Under the pieces are notes generated by a model. The model saw only the letters and a program-made list of their open reading frames with translations, searched no databases and was not told the origin of the DNA. Below are positions 16,963 to 28,456 of a stretch of 64,000 nt of DNA, in pieces. The DNA comes from Thiomonas delicata (lineage in GTDB: Bacteria; Pseudomonadota; Gammaproteobacteria; Burkholderiales; Burkholderiaceae_C), in NCBI RefSeq assembly GCF_900088825.1, contig NZ_LT592170.1, positions 1 to 64,000 on the forward strand. The letters are read 5' to 3'. The first letter of the stretch is position 1, and each line of letters starts with the position of its first letter. The position numbers were made by a program, and so were the translations under genes.

Positions 16963-17742
16963 TCAGGCCGCCAGGCCGGCGTCGAGCCGCATCGGAATGC
17001 CCCGAGCGGCCATGAAACGCTTGGCTTCGCCGACCGTATGTTCGCCATAGTGGAAGATGCTGGCCGCGAGCACCGCGTCGGCATGCCCCTGGGTGATGCC
17101 GTCGGCCAGATGCTGCAGGCTGCCCACCCCACCCGAGGCGATGACAGGCACGGAAACCGCGTCGGCCACCGCGCGGGTGAGTTCCAGGTCGAAGCCCGCC
17201 TTGGTGCCGTCGCGATCCATGCTGGTGAGCAGGATTTCTCCGGCGCCGGCCGCGCTCATGCGGCGCGCCCAGTCCACCGCGTCCAGCCCGGTGTTGCGCC
17301 TTCCGCCGTGGGTGTAGACATCCCACCCCGCTGCGTTGTCCCTGCGCTTGGCGTCGATGGCCACGAGAATGGCCTGCGCACCGTACTTGCCCGAAGCGTC
17401 GGCGATCACCTGCGGATTGGCGACCGCGGCGGAATTGAAGCTCACCTTGTCGGCGCCGGCGTTGAGCAGGCGGCGCACATCCTCCACGGTCCGCACGCCG
17501 CCGCCCACGGTGAGCGGGATGAACACCTGCGCGGCAACCGCCTCGATCACATGCAGCAGCATGTCGCGCTCGTCGCTGGTGGCGGTGATGTCGAGAAAGG
17601 TGAGTTCGTCCGCCCCCTGGTCGTTGTAGCGCGCGGCGATGTCCACGGGGTCGCCGGCGTCGCGCAAGCCGACGAAATTGACGCCCTTGACCACGCGTCC
17701 CGCGGTCACGTCCAGGCATGGGATGATGCGTTTGAACAGCAT
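16963..17742 (-). CDS. hisF: Imidazole glycerol phosphate synthase, cyclase subunit
   Basis: A 259-residue TIM barrel that, with HisH, makes imidazole glycerol phosphate and AICAR. Catalytic Asp in [19 protein letters not shown] and Asp in [14 protein letters not shown] are present, as are the two phosphate-binding loops ([11 protein letters not shown] and ASGGVGS). It lies between hisA and hisI. Confidence 0.97.
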   Translation of the reverse strand: MLFKRIIPCLDVTAGRVVKGVNFVGLRDAGDPVDIAARYNDQGADELTFLDITATSDERDMLLHVIEAVAAQVFIPLTVGGGVRTVEDVRRLLNAGADKVSFNSAAVANPQVIADASGKYGAQAILVAIDAKRRDNAAGWDVYTHGGRRNTGLDAVDWARRMSAAGAGEILLTSMDRDGTKAGFDLELTRAVADAVSVPVIASGGVGSLQHLADGITQGHADAVLAASIFHYGEHTVGEAKRFMAARGIPMRLDAGLAA

Positions 17743-17789
17743 GGGATTCCGATCGACCGGTGTGGACAGACTGCCCCGAATGGCCGGGC

Positions 17790-18530
17790 TCAGGCGGACT
17801 CGGCCTCGACGCGCTGCTGTGCCGCCTTGAAATCCAGGTCCCCGGTGTAGATGGCGCGGCCGCAGATGACGCCTTCGATGCCGCTGCTCTCGACCGCGAT
17901 GAGGCGTTCGATGTCGGCCATCCCGGACAGCCCGCCCGAGGCGATGACGGGGATGGACAGCACTTCGGCCAAGCGCACGGTGGCCTCGATGTTCAGGCCG
18001 GTGAGCATGCCATCGCGGCCGATGTCGGTGTAGATCACGCCCTCGACGCCATAGTCCTCGAACTTGCGCGCGAGATCCACCACCTCGTGGCCGGTGAGCT
18101 TGCTCCAGCCGTCCGTCGCCACCTTGCCGTCACGCGCATCGAGTCCAACGATGATGTGGCCGCCGAAGGCGCTGCAGGCCTCCTTCAGGAAGCCGGGATT
18201 CTTCACCGCGGCCGTGCCGATGATGACATAGCTCAGGCCGTCGTCGAGATAGCGCTCGATGGTCTCCAGATCGCGGATGCCGCCGCCGAGTTGCACTGGA
18301 ACGTCCTCGCCGACCTCGCGCAGGATGGCCCGGATGGCGGGTTCGTTCTCGGGCTTGCCGGCAAAGGCGCCGTTGAGATCGACCAGGTGGAGGCGGCGCG
18401 CGCCCTGCTCCACCCAGTGCCGCGCCATGGCGGCCGGATCCGAGGAAAACACCGTGGCGGCCTGCATTTCGCCTTGTTCCAGGCGGACGCACTGGCCGTT
18501 CTTGAGATCGATCGCGGGGATCAGCAACAT
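17790..18530 (-). CDS. hisA: Phosphoribosylformimino-AICAR phosphate isomerase
   Basis: A 246-residue TIM barrel that isomerises ProFAR to PRFAR. It shows [20 protein letters not shown] (catalytic Asp8), [20 protein letters not shown] and [12 protein letters not shown] (second catalytic Asp), then [11 protein letters not shown] for phosphate binding. It lies between hisH and hisF on the same strand. Confidence 0.97.
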   Translation of the reverse strand: MLLIPAIDLKNGQCVRLEQGEMQAATVFSSDPAAMARHWVEQGARRLHLVDLNGAFAGKPENEPAIRAILREVGEDVPVQLGGGIRDLETIERYLDDGLSYVIIGTAAVKNPGFLKEACSAFGGHIIVGLDARDGKVATDGWSKLTGHEVVDLARKFEDYGVEGVIYTDIGRDGMLTGLNIEATVRLAEVLSIPVIASGGLSGMADIERLIAVESSGIEGVICGRAIYTGDLDFKAAQQRVEAESA

Positions 18531-18575
18531 GGGACGGAACGACGACGGTTCGGGGCCTTTTGCCAGCGTGTCGGC

Positions 18576-19247
18576 TCAAGGCCTCCAGTCGAGAAAATTG
18601 CGGTAAAGCACGAGGCCTGCCGCGGCGCTTTTTTCAGGGTGAAACTGTGTGGCGAAAATAGTATCCCGCGCAATGGCGCTTGCAAACGTCACGCCATATT
18701 CGGTACGGCCCGCGGTGTTGCGCCCTTCCGACGGCTGCGCATAGAAGCTGTGCACAAAGTAGAAGGCGGCACCGTCGGCGATGCCAGCCCACAAAGGATG
18801 GGGGCGCCCATCGTGGACCACCTGATGCACGGTGTTCCAGCCCATGTGCGGCACCTTGTAGCGGCTGCCGTCGGGCTGGATCTGACCGTCGAGTTGGAAG
18901 CGGCGCACGTCGCCCGCGATGAGCGCGAGTCCTTGAGTTGCCCCTTCCTCGCTGCGATCGAGCAGCATCTGCATGCCCACGCACACGCCGAACAGGGGTT
19001 TGCCGTCTCGCGCCTGCGCGCCAGCGGCCTGCAGCACCGCGTCCTGCAGGCCAGAGTCGCGCAACTCGCGCATGCAGTCGGGCATGGCCCCCTGGCCGGG
19101 CAGCACGATGCGATCGGCCTCGCGCACCTGCTTGGCGTCGGATGTCACGACGACACGCCAGGGCAGCCCCTTGGCGACATGCTGCACGGCCTGCGACACG
19201 GAGCGCAGGTTGCCCATGCCGTAATCGACGATGGCGACCGTTTTCAT
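18576..19247 (-). CDS. hisH: Imidazole glycerol phosphate synthase, glutaminase subunit
   Basis: A 223-residue class I glutamine amidotransferase supplying ammonia to HisF. The nucleophile Cys is in [19 protein letters not shown], the catalytic His-x-Glu in [10 protein letters not shown], and the N-terminus is [17 protein letters not shown] with the oxyanion region [12 protein letters not shown]. It is encoded directly upstream of hisA and hisF. Confidence 0.97.
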   Translation of the reverse strand: MKTVAIVDYGMGNLRSVSQAVQHVAKGLPWRVVVTSDAKQVREADRIVLPGQGAMPDCMRELRDSGLQDAVLQAAGAQARDGKPLFGVCVGMQMLLDRSEEGATQGLALIAGDVRRFQLDGQIQPDGSRYKVPHMGWNTVHQVVHDGRPHPLWAGIADGAAFYFVHSFYAQPSEGRNTAGRTEYGVTFASAIARDTIFATQFHPEKSAAAGLVLYRNFLDWRP

Positions 19248-19325
19248 GCGGACGTCGGAAGCTGCGGAGAGGGGTGTGGGAGATTTAACGCGACAAGAAG
19301 ACGGGGACGCTGCGACGCGCGGCGC

Positions 19326-19913
19326 TCACAGCGAGCCTTTGGTCGATGGTATGACAGAGCCCATGCGCGGGTCGATTTCAGCCGCGGCACGCAAGGCGCG
19401 GCCGAAGGCTTTGAAGACGGTTTCGCACTGGTGGTGGGCATTTTCGCCGCGCAGATTGTCCACATGCAGGGTGATGAAAGCGTGGTTGACCAGGCCTTGA
19501 AAAAATTCGTGCGCCAGATCCACGTCGAACTGGCCGATCATCGCACGCGCGAAGGGCACGTGCCACACCAGCCCGGGGCGACCGGAGAAATCGACCACCA
19601 CGCGCGAGAGCGCCTCGTCCAGCGGCACATAGGCATGGCCGTAGCGGCGCACGCCCTTCTTGTCGCCAAGCGCCTTGGCCAGCGCCTGGCCGATGGTGAT
19701 GCCCACGTCCTCGACCGTGTGGTGGCCGTCGATGTGCAGATCGCCCTCGGCGTGCACGGCAAGATCGACCAGGCCGTGACGCGCGATCTGGTCGAGCATG
19801 TGGTCGAAGAACCCGATGCCGGTGGCGAGCTTGGAAACACCGGAACCGTCGAGATCGAGCTCGACCGCGATGCGGGTTTCGGCAGTCTGGCGGATGACCT
19901 GTGCGGTGCGCAT
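19326..19913 (-). CDS. hisB: Imidazoleglycerol-phosphate dehydratase
   Basis: A 195-residue monofunctional IGPD. It has the duplicated metal-binding motifs [34 protein letters not shown] and [19 protein letters not shown]. No histidinol-phosphatase domain is fused, so that activity must be encoded elsewhere. The start at 19913 ([15 protein letters not shown]) is typical; the longer frame is an overlap into hisC. Confidence 0.97.
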   Translation of the reverse strand: MRTAQVIRQTAETRIAVELDLDGSGVSKLATGIGFFDHMLDQIARHGLVDLAVHAEGDLHIDGHHTVEDVGITIGQALAKALGDKKGVRRYGHAYVPLDEALSRVVVDFSGRPGLVWHVPFARAMIGQFDVDLAHEFFQGLVNHAFITLHVDNLRGENAHHQCETVFKAFGRALRAAAEIDPRMGSVIPSTKGSL

Positions 19914-19962
19914 GGATGAGATGGAATGCGGCAGCGGCCAAGCGCCGCGCCATGCCGCCATG

Positions 19963-21054
19963 TTAACGAAGCGCGGACGCCGCCTCCGACGGAACGATGG
20001 CGGACAGGGCCTGCAGCAGCGCATCGCACTGCGCGTCGGTCCCCACCGTGATGCGCAGGAAGGATGCGATGCGCGGCGGCTGCGAGAAATGCCGCACCAG
20101 GATGCGGGCCTCGCGCAGGGCGGCGGACAGGACATCGCCGTCATGCAGGGGATGGCGCGCAAAGACGAAGTTCGCCGCAGACGGCAAAACCTCGAAACCG
20201 AGCGCCTGCAGGCCAGCCGTGAGTTTGTCGCGACTGGCGATGATGAGGCCGCGGGTGTGGGCGAACCAGGTGTCGTCCTGCATCGCGGCCACGCCGCCTG
20301 CGATGGCCAGGCGGTCCAGCGGATAGGAATTGAAGCTGTCCTTCACCCGTACCAGGGCCTCGATGAGATCGGGGTAGCCGAGCGCATAGCCCACGCGCAG
20401 GCCGGCCAGCGCGCGCGCCTTGGACAGCGTGCGCACGACCAGCAGATTGGGATAGCGGTCGATGAGCGGAGCGGCGGTGTGTGCGCCGAAGTCGACATAG
20501 GCTTCGTCGATCACCACGACCGAATCCGGGTTGCCAAGCAGCAGACGCTCGATCTCGGCAAGGTCGAGCGCGATGCCGGTCGGCGCGTTGGGATTGGGGA
20601 AGACGATGCCGCCATTGGGGCCCGCAGCCAGGTAGTCGTCCACCCGGATGCGAAAGTCCTCGTCAAGCGGCAGCGGGCGGGTGGCGATGCCGTAGAGCCG
20701 GGCATAAACGGGATAGAAGCTGTAGCTGATGTCGGGGAACAGCAGCGGCGCCTCGTGCCTGAACAATGCCTGGAAAACATGGGCCAGCACCTCGTCCGAG
20801 CCATTGCCGACGAAAACCTGGGCGGACTCCAGGCCGTGATGTGCGGCGACGGCATCCCTGAGCGCGCGCGCCTCGGGGTCGGGATACAGGCGCAGATCCT
20901 CGCCCGCTGCGTCGCGTATGGCCTGAAGCACGCGCAGGCTGGGGCCGTACGGGCATTCGTTGGTGTTGAGTTTCACCAGCCCGGGGATCTTGGGCTGCTC
21001 GCCCGGGACATAGGGTGTCAGGCCATGCACGACCTCGCTCCAGAATCGGCTCAT
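19963..21054 (-). CDS. hisC: Histidinol-phosphate aminotransferase
   Basis: A 363-residue PLP-dependent fold-type I aminotransferase. It shows [32 protein letters not shown] and the Schiff-base lysine in [20 protein letters not shown]. Its ATG overlaps the hisD stop by 4 nt, and it precedes hisB by about 50 nt. Confidence 0.97.
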   Translation of the reverse strand: MSRFWSEVVHGLTPYVPGEQPKIPGLVKLNTNECPYGPSLRVLQAIRDAAGEDLRLYPDPEARALRDAVAAHHGLESAQVFVGNGSDEVLAHVFQALFRHEAPLLFPDISYSFYPVYARLYGIATRPLPLDEDFRIRVDDYLAAGPNGGIVFPNPNAPTGIALDLAEIERLLLGNPDSVVVIDEAYVDFGAHTAAPLIDRYPNLLVVRTLSKARALAGLRVGYALGYPDLIEALVRVKDSFNSYPLDRLAIAGGVAAMQDDTWFAHTRGLIIASRDKLTAGLQALGFEVLPSAANFVFARHPLHDGDVLSAALREARILVRHFSQPPRIASFLRITVGTDAQCDALLQALSAIVPSEAASALR

Positions 21055-22391
21055 GGCGTTCGCGCCCGATCCAGTCGCATCTCGGCCGCCAGGGCATGCG
21101 CCTGCAGGCCTTCGCCATGGGCGAGCACCGACGCGATGCGCCCGAGATGCTGCGCTCCGGCATGACTGACCTCGATCAAGCTCGTGCGCTTGATGAAGTC
21201 ATACACGCCCAGCGGCGAGGAAAAGCGCGCGGTGCCCGAGGTCGGCAGGACGTGATTCGGACCGGCGCAGTAATCCCCCAGCGACTCGGAGGTGTAGGCG
21301 CCGAGAAAAACCGCCCCCGCATGGCGCAGGCGGTCGGCGATCGGCCTCGGATCCGCGGTGGACACCTCCAGGTGTTCGGGAGCGATGCGATCGGCCAGTT
21401 CGCAGGCCTCGTCCAGGTTGCGCACCTGGATCAACGCGCCACGGCCCGACAGCGACGCGGCGATGATGTCGCGCCGCGCCATGCCGGGCAACAGGCGGCG
21501 GATCTCGGTCGCAACCATCTCGATGTACCCAGCGTCCGGGCAGAGCAGGATGCTTTGCGCCAGTTCGTCGTGCTCGGCCTGGCTGAACAGGTCCATGGCC
21601 ACCCATTCGGGCGGCGTGGACCCATCGGCGATGACCAGGATTTCCGAAGGTCCGGCGATCATGTCGATGCCGCAGACGCCGAACACGCGGCGCTTGGCGG
21701 CGGCCACGTAGGCGTTGCCCGGGCCGACGATCTTGTCCACCTTGGGCACGGTGGCAGTGCCGTAGGCCAGCGCCCCCACGGCCTGTGCGCCGCCGATGGC
21801 GAAGGCCCGGCGCACGCCGGCTACCGCCGCCGCCGCCAGCACCAGGGTGTTGCGTTCGCCGCCGGGTGTCGGCACCACCATGACGATGTCCTCCACGCCG
21901 GCCACGTGCGCGGGAATGGCGTTCATCAACACCGACGAGGGATATGCCGCCTTGCCGCCGGGGACGTAGATGCCCACGCGGTCCAGCGGCGTGACTTTCT
22001 GGCCCAGCAGGGTGCCGTCGGCGTCGCGGTATTCCCAGCTGCGCCCCACTTGCTGCATCTGGCGCTGGTGATAATCGCGCACGCGTTCGGCGGCCTGCTC
22101 GAGGGCCTGGCGCTGCTCGCTGGAAATGCTCGACAGGGCGGCGCGCAGCTCGGATTGCGCAATCTCCAGCGCCGCCATGTCGGGAGCGTCGAGACGGTCG
22201 AAACGTCGCGTGAATTCGAGCACGGCGGCGTCGCCGCGTGCCCGCACCGCGGCCAGGATTTCGCCCGCGCGCGCATCGATGTCGGCATTCTCGTCCGCCA
22301 TGCGCGCAAACAGCTGGGCGTATTGCGCCTCGAAATCGGGCGAGGAGGTATTGAGCCGGCGCAGCAGCAATTCGGATGCGGAAGTGGTCAT
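21051..22391 (-). CDS. hisD: Histidinol dehydrogenase
   Basis: A 446-residue NAD- and zinc-dependent enzyme that carries out the last two oxidations of histidine synthesis. It has [55 protein letters not shown] and the catalytic/zinc region [17 protein letters not shown], plus [15 protein letters not shown]. It overlaps hisG (4 nt) upstream and hisC (4 nt) downstream. Confidence 0.97.
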   Translation of the reverse strand: MTTSASELLLRRLNTSSPDFEAQYAQLFARMADENADIDARAGEILAAVRARGDAAVLEFTRRFDRLDAPDMAALEIAQSELRAALSSISSEQRQALEQAAERVRDYHQRQMQQVGRSWEYRDADGTLLGQKVTPLDRVGIYVPGGKAAYPSSVLMNAIPAHVAGVEDIVMVVPTPGGERNTLVLAAAAVAGVRRAFAIGGAQAVGALAYGTATVPKVDKIVGPGNAYVAAAKRRVFGVCGIDMIAGPSEILVIADGSTPPEWVAMDLFSQAEHDELAQSILLCPDAGYIEMVATEIRRLLPGMARRDIIAASLSGRGALIQVRNLDEACELADRIAPEHLEVSTADPRPIADRLRHAGAVFLGAYTSESLGDYCAGPNHVLPTSGTARFSSPLGVYDFIKRTSLIEVSHAGAQHLGRIASVLAHGEGLQAHALAAEMRLDRARTP

Positions 22392-23053
22392 GCTGAAATC
22401 GGGATGTTGTTGGAAGCCTCGCGCAATCCGTCCACCAGAGGCTTGAGCGCGGCGGTCTTGGTCTTGAAGGCGGCCTGGTTGACGATGAGCCGGGCCGAGA
22501 TGTCCATGATGGGCTCCACCTCGACCAGCCCGTTGGCCCTGAGCGTGCCGCCGCTGGAGACCAGGTCGACGATGGCGTCGGCCAGGCCGATCAGCGGCGC
22601 CAGCTCCATCGAGCCGTAGAGCTTCACCAGATCGACGTGCACGCCCTTGGCGGCGAAATGCTCGCGCGCCAGATGCACGTATTTGGTCGCCACGCGCAGA
22701 CGCGACCCCTGGCGCACGGCGTGGGCGTAGTCGAAGCCCTGCGGGGTTGCCACGCTCAGGCGGCAGCGGGCGATGCCCAGATCCACCGGGCGGTACATGC
22801 CGTCCCCGCCCAGCGTGGCATCGGCCTCGAGCAGCACATCGAGCCCCGCCACGCCGAAATCGGCCCCGCCGTAGCGCACATAAGTGGGCACGTCGCTGGC
22901 GCGCACGAGCACCACGCGCAGATCGGCGCGATTGGTGGGCAGGATGAGCTTGCGGGTGGACTCCGGATCTTCGGCCACGGTGATCCCGGCGCGTGCGAGC
23001 AGCGGCAGGGTGTCGTCGAAGATGCGGCCTTTGGACAGCGCGAGGGTGAGCAT
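22388..23053 (-). CDS. hisG: ATP phosphoribosyltransferase, short form
   Basis: A 221-residue short-form HisG, catalysing the first committed step of histidine synthesis. It has [37 protein letters not shown] and the PRPP loop [14 protein letters not shown]. The C-terminal regulatory domain of long HisG (about 290-300 residues) is absent. Short forms need the HisZ subunit for activity and feedback inhibition, and hisZ is not in this window. The ATG at 23053 matches family N-termini. It is the first his gene after murA. Confidence 0.96.
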   Translation of the reverse strand: MLTLALSKGRIFDDTLPLLARAGITVAEDPESTRKLILPTNRADLRVVLVRASDVPTYVRYGGADFGVAGLDVLLEADATLGGDGMYRPVDLGIARCRLSVATPQGFDYAHAVRQGSRLRVATKYVHLAREHFAAKGVHVDLVKLYGSMELAPLIGLADAIVDLVSSGGTLRANGLVEVEPIMDISARLIVNQAAFKTKTAALKPLVDGLREASNNIPISA

Positions 23054-23114
23054 GATGGCGAGGTTACCGGAAGCGGGATGTCTTGCGTGCGGCAAGGGTC
23101 GGAGGGGTCGGCGT

Positions 23115-24383
<1,269 letters not shown>

Positions 24384-24523
24384 GAGGATCGGGGTTGTCC
24401 AACCGGCCGGGAATCAGGCGGTGGTTAGTCCTAGGAGCCGAACTCGGGGTGCGGCTCGACTGCGCCTGGCATCTCGGCCGGGCAAGAGATGGGCCATTTT
24501 AGGCGCCCAGCAACAAGACAAAT

Positions 24524-24766
24524 CTAATCCGGCAATGGCTCGCCGGGCGCAAGGGTACGCATGGACAGGGCGTGGATTTCGGCGCGCATGCGCTCGCCGA
24601 GGGCCGCGTACACCAGCCTGTGCCTGGCCAGGCGCGACTGCCCGGCGAACGCCGGACTGACGATGGTGGCGAAGAAATGCTGGCCGTCGCCCTGCACGTC
24701 GAGCTGCGTGCATTCCAGGCCGGCGGCGATCAGCGCACGGAGTTGTTCGGGAGTCGGGAGCGCCAT
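24524..24766 (-). CDS. BolA/IbaG-family protein
   Basis: An 80-residue BolA-like protein with the class II KH-like fold: EQLRALIAAGLECTQLDVQG, DGQHFFATIVSPAFAGQSRL and ARHRLVYAALGERM. Genes of this position (before murA) are usually ibaG, which cooperates with monothiol glutaredoxins in iron-sulfur and acid-stress biology. The conserved invariant His (HRLVY) is present. The ATG at 24766 was preferred to an upstream TTG (24775). Confidence 0.9.
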   Translation of the reverse strand: MALPTPEQLRALIAAGLECTQLDVQGDGQHFFATIVSPAFAGQSRLARHRLVYAALGERMRAEIHALSMRTLAPGEPLPD

Positions 24767-24810
24767 GATGAGCAACCAGGAGAATGGGGAAAACCGCTGC
24801 GCGGCGTGGA

Positions 24811-25566
24811 TCAGTTGCGTAATTTATACCCGCGCTGCAGCCATGCCCAGGCCACGCCCCCGCATACGGCGTTGCCGATCAGCGCGGCGAGCAGGCACAG
24901 CCAGGGCGAAGCATCGGAGACGCCGAAAAAACCGTAGCGAAAACCGTCGACCAGGTAGAAGAACGGGTTGAGGTGCGAGATCGCCATCCAAAAGGGTGGC
25001 AAGCTCTGGACCGAATAGAACACGCCGGAGAGGAAGGTGGCGGGAACGATGATGAAGTTCTGGAACGCGGCCATCTGATCGAACTTCTCGGCCCAGATTC
25101 CGGCGATGAGCCCGAGCGACGCCAGCATGGAGGCGCCCAGCACGGCGAACACCGCGATCCACTGCGGATGCCGGAACTCCAGCGGAACGAACCACAGCGC
25201 CACGAAGATCAGGCCCAGCCCGACCGCCAGTCCGCGCACGATCGAAGCGGCCACATAGCCGGCGAACAGTTCCCAGGATCTGAGCGGCGACAACAGCACG
25301 AAAACCAGGTTGCCGGTGATCTTGGACTGGATCAGCGACGACGAGGTGTTGGCGAAGGCGTTCTGCAGCACGCTCATCATCGCCAGGCCCGGAATGAGAA
25401 AGGCGGTATAGGGAACGGACCCGAACACCTTGATGTGGACCGCCATCGCGTGCGAGAAGATCAGCAGGTAGAGCAAGCTGCTCAGCACGGGAGCCGCCAC
25501 GGTCTGCAGGCTGACCTTCCAGAAACGCAGCAGCTCCTTGCGGAACAGCGTGAACAGGCCTGTCAT
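24811..25566 (-). CDS. ABC-2 type exporter permease
   Basis: A 251-residue inner-membrane protein with six hydrophobic segments and the ABC-2 layout (YadH/NodJ-like): N-terminal FRKELLRFWKVSLQTVAAPV, then SHAMAVHIKVFGSVPYTAFL, and the conserved loop FYSVQSLPPFWMAISHLNPF near the end. It pairs with the ATPase encoded immediately upstream (4-nt overlap). The substrate is unknown; such transporters near the mla genes are common in Burkholderiales and may handle envelope lipid or glycan components. Confidence 0.93.
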   Translation of the reverse strand: MTGLFTLFRKELLRFWKVSLQTVAAPVLSSLLYLLIFSHAMAVHIKVFGSVPYTAFLIPGLAMMSVLQNAFANTSSSLIQSKITGNLVFVLLSPLRSWELFAGYVAASIVRGLAVGLGLIFVALWFVPLEFRHPQWIAVFAVLGASMLASLGLIAGIWAEKFDQMAAFQNFIIVPATFLSGVFYSVQSLPPFWMAISHLNPFFYLVDGFRYGFFGVSDASPWLCLLAALIGNAVCGGVAWAWLQRGYKLRN

Positions 25567-26522
25567 CGGGCCTCCTTCGTGGCGCCTTGCGCCTGCCGCG
25601 CGTCGCGGCCCATGATCTGCATGAATGCGTCTTCGAGATCGGCGCGGCGCACCTCGAGTTCATCCACCACGCAACCCTCGGTGCGCAAAGCGCCGAGAAT
25701 CTGCTCGACCTCGGCGGCGTCCCGCACCGTACAGCCAAGCCGGCCCGCGTCGGGTTTGCAGCGCGACGCCAACTCGGGCGGCAGGCGCCCCGCCTGCAGG
25801 CGGAACAGCATCTGCGTGGAGGCAAAGCGCGACAGCAGCGCCGTGGTCGAATCCAGCGCCACCAGCTGACCCAGCTTGAGCATGCCGATGCGGCTGCACA
25901 GCGCCTCGGCCTCCTCCAGATAGTGCGTGGTCAGCAGCACGGTATGGCCCTGGCGATTCAGCTCGGTGATGAACTGCCACAGGCTTTGGCGCAACTCCAC
26001 GTCCACCCCCGCGGTGGGCTCGTCCAGCACGATGACCGGAGGCTTGTGCACCAGGGCCTGGGCCACCATCACGCGGCGCTTCATGCCGCCGGAGAGCTGG
26101 CGCATGTTCTGTTCGGCCTGGGAAGTGAGGCCGAGCTTGTGCAACAGCGCATCGATCCAGTCGTCGTTGCGGTCCAGGCCGAAATAGCCGGACTGCAGAC
26201 GCAAGGTTTCGCGCACCGTGAAAAACGGATCGAACACCAGTTCCTGCGGCACCACCCCCAGCAGCCGGCGCGTGGCGATGGGATCCAGCGCGACATCGCG
26301 CCCCAGCACCTGAACCCTGCCCGCGCTGGCGCGCGTGAGGCCGGCGAGCATGCTGATCAGGGTCGTCTTGCCGGCGCCGTTGGCGCCGAGCAGGGCGAAG
26401 AATTCCCCTTGGGCGATATCCAGGCTGACGCCGTCGACCACGGCGCGCGCGCCGTAGCGTTTGACGATGGCATCGAAGCGGACCGCGGGAACCGAAGAAA
26501 CGATCGTGGATGGATCAGACAT
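25563..26522 (-). CDS. ABC exporter ATP-binding protein
   Basis: A 319-residue ATPase. It has Walker A LLGANGAGKTTLISML, a Q-loop (VVPQELVFDPFFTV), the signature LSGGMKRRVMVAQAL, Walker B VIVLDEPTAGVD and the switch histidine in LLTTHYLEEAEALC. The C-terminal 80 residues form an accessory regulatory domain. It pairs with the ABC-2 permease. The start at 26522 (MSDPSTIVSS) is the first ATG before the domain; a long upstream frame overlaps mlaB and is rejected. Confidence 0.93.
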   Translation of the reverse strand: MSDPSTIVSSVPAVRFDAIVKRYGARAVVDGVSLDIAQGEFFALLGANGAGKTTLISMLAGLTRASAGRVQVLGRDVALDPIATRRLLGVVPQELVFDPFFTVRETLRLQSGYFGLDRNDDWIDALLHKLGLTSQAEQNMRQLSGGMKRRVMVAQALVHKPPVIVLDEPTAGVDVELRQSLWQFITELNRQGHTVLLTTHYLEEAEALCSRIGMLKLGQLVALDSTTALLSRFASTQMLFRLQAGRLPPELASRCKPDAGRLGCTVRDAAEVEQILGALRTEGCVVDELEVRRADLEDAFMQIMGRDARQAQGATKEAR

Positions 26523-26563
26523 GCAATGGCAATGGCTGCGGGACGGCCGCGACCGGAAGATTC

Positions 26564-26857
26564 TCAGGCATGCGTGGCTGGCACGGCGATGTCGACCAGC
26601 GCGAAGTCCAACCCGTAGGCCGTGGCGAGATGCGCCAGCCGCGGCGGCGCGCCGAGCACCTGCAGGCTGCGGCTGGCGGCGTGCCGTCGCAGCTCGAGCA
26701 ACAGCGCCAGACAAGCCGAGTCGAAGGTCTGCAGGGCCGATGCGTCCACGGTCCAGGGCTGTGAGGGATCGCCGGCACGCAAGGCCTCCAGCGCATGCGA
26801 GACAATCGCGCCGGCCTCCGAAACCGTGACGCGCGTCGGGAGCGAGAAATCGGGCAT
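26564..26857 (-). CDS. mlaB: MlaB-like STAS-domain protein
   Basis: A 97-residue single STAS domain, the cytoplasmic regulatory partner of the MlaFE ABC transporter in phospholipid trafficking between the membranes. The central strand-helix contains WTVDASALQTFDSACLALLL, with the Ser/Thr-rich turn typical of MlaB, followed by SRSLQVLGAPPRLAHLATAYG. It begins 2 nt after the mlaC stop. Confidence 0.9.
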   Translation of the reverse strand: MPDFSLPTRVTVSEAGAIVSHALEALRAGDPSQPWTVDASALQTFDSACLALLLELRRHAASRSLQVLGAPPRLAHLATAYGLDFALVDIAVPATHA

Positions 26858-26859
26858 GT

Positions 26860-27498
26860 TCAGCCCTGGCCCTGGCCACCGTGAGCCAGCTGCTTGTTGC
26901 GGGTTTCCAGCGTCTGGATCAGCCCGTTGATCCCCTTCTGGCCGATTTCCTGCGCAAAGACGCCGCGGTAGTTGTCCACCAACCAGATCCCCATCACGTT
27001 GACGTCGGTAATTTTCCAGTCATTGCCGACCTTCACCAGGCGATAGTCGAGCTGGATGGGTTCGCCGTTGTTCATCACGCGGGTTCGCACCACGACGTTC
27101 GTGGCATCGGGAGCAGCGCGAAACGGCAGGTAGTCGATCTTCTGGTTCCTGATCTGGCTCACGGCGCCGGAATAGGTGTGGATGAGCAGCAGCTTGAATT
27201 GCTGCTGCAGATCTTTCTGCTGTTCAGGCGTGGCCTGACGCCAGTAACGTCCGACCGCCGATGCCGTCATGTGCCGAAAGTCCACGAATGGCAGCACCGT
27301 GGTCTCGACCAGTTCCATGACCTTCTGCGGATCCCCGGACTTGATGGCAGGGTCGTTGTTCACCGCCGTCATCACGGATTCCGACAGTTTTTGAATGACC
27401 TGCACCGGGGCCGGGGTGTCAGCCTGCGCCGCGGGCGCAGCGAGCAGTCCCAGAGCCAGGACAGGGAATAGGAAAGCAGCTTTCAGGGTTCGAAACAT
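26860..27498 (-). CDS. mlaC: Periplasmic phospholipid-binding protein MlaC
   Basis: A 212-residue MlaC/Ttg2D-type carrier that shuttles phospholipid between MlaA and MlaFEDB. It has a signal peptide (AAFLFPVLALGLLAAPAAQA), then VIQKLSESVMTAVNNDPAI, VLPFVDFRHMTASAVGRYWR, LIHTYSGAVSQIRNQKIDYL and a C-terminal WKITDVNVMGIWLVDNYRG, all family hallmarks. It lies between mlaA and mlaB. Confidence 0.95.
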   Translation of the reverse strand: MFRTLKAAFLFPVLALGLLAAPAAQADTPAPVQVIQKLSESVMTAVNNDPAIKSGDPQKVMELVETTVLPFVDFRHMTASAVGRYWRQATPEQQKDLQQQFKLLLIHTYSGAVSQIRNQKIDYLPFRAAPDATNVVVRTRVMNNGEPIQLDYRLVKVGNDWKITDVNVMGIWLVDNYRGVFAQEIGQKGINGLIQTLETRNKQLAHGGQGQG

Positions 27499-27560
27499 GG
27501 TGTTCTCCGGAAGGTTCGGCTCAAGGACTTAACGCCCCCCGAGCAAGAACGATGACGCGC

Positions 27561-28442
27561 TCAGGGGCGCGCTGTGGAATGGACGGCAGCCGAGGCCGCA
27601 GGCGTGGCGGGCAGCGCCGATGAAGCCAGTGTCGCCGCGGGCACGGCCGGAGCGGCCGCGTCAGGGTTTAGCTCACCACCACTGTCGCCGCCCTCGTCGA
27701 CAGGACCGGGAGACAGGATGCCTTCGCCGCGCACGGCCTTGACATGGGCTCTGCGCCGCTGCAGATAGGCGTCGCGCGTGAAAATGTAGGGGTCGAGGGA
27801 GATCTGCTCCAGCAAATCGGTGGTGGTCAGGAGATTGGCGCGTGAATTGATGAGATGCAGCGCCGAAGCCGCGTTGCGCACCGCGGTCTCGTTGGTGGTG
27901 TAGTTCAACGGCGCGTAGTACATGTCGACCCCGGTGCCGGCGGCGTCGCGCACCGTGCTGGGGCCCAGCAACGGGATGACGAAAAATGGACCGGACGGCA
28001 CACCGTAGCGCGCGAGCGTCAAGCCGAAGTCATTCGGCTGTTTGTAAAGGCCCATTTCAGTGGAGATGTCGAGCACGCCGAACAGGCCGAACACGGTATT
28101 CACCCCCACCCGCATGAAGCCGTTGAGTCCGGTGACGATATGCCCCTGGAGGAAATCATTCGTCATGGACCAGACGTCACCCAGGTTGCCGAAAAAATTG
28201 GTCACGCCATGGCGCATGGGCGTGGGGACGACGTCCTTGTAACGGATGGCCACCGGCTTGACGACCGCCTTGTCGACCTTGCTGTTGAAGGTGAACATGG
28301 CGCGGTTATACGGTTCGAGCGGATCCTGCGGATTGTTCGTGGCACAACCCGCCAACAGGCTCGCGGCCAGCGCGAGAGCTGGCACTGCGCGCAGGTGCCG
28401 GCGCGGCGGATAGGGTTTGGCAGCGTGGCCTGGGTTCAACAC
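27561..28442 (-). CDS. mlaA: Outer-membrane lipoprotein MlaA (VacJ)
   Basis: A 293-residue lipoprotein with lipobox LAASLLAGCATN, followed by DPLEPYNRAMFTFNSKVDKA, the family opening, then VTNFFGNLGDVWSMTNDFLQ, RVGVNTVFGLFGVLDISTEM and IPLLGPSTVRDAAGTGVD. MlaA extracts mislocalised phospholipids from the outer leaflet. The C-terminal 50 residues are Ala/Pro-rich and low in complexity. The start is GTG at 28442, three bases after AGGAG, or possibly the following TTG. In many betaproteobacteria mlaA is embedded in the mla operon, as here. Confidence 0.95.
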   Translation of the reverse strand: MLNPGHAAKPYPPRRHLRAVPALALAASLLAGCATNNPQDPLEPYNRAMFTFNSKVDKAVVKPVAIRYKDVVPTPMRHGVTNFFGNLGDVWSMTNDFLQGHIVTGLNGFMRVGVNTVFGLFGVLDISTEMGLYKQPNDFGLTLARYGVPSGPFFVIPLLGPSTVRDAAGTGVDMYYAPLNYTTNETAVRNAASALHLINSRANLLTTTDLLEQISLDPYIFTRDAYLQRRRAHVKAVRGEGILSPGPVDEGGDSGGELNPDAAAPAVPAATLASSALPATPAASAAVHSTARP

Positions 28443-28456
28443 TTGCTCCTGAAAAA

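Noticed and set aside
17760-19919. A 719-residue plus-strand frame over hisA, hisH and hisB
   Set aside because: Antisense shadow; all three opposite genes have complete catalytic motifs.
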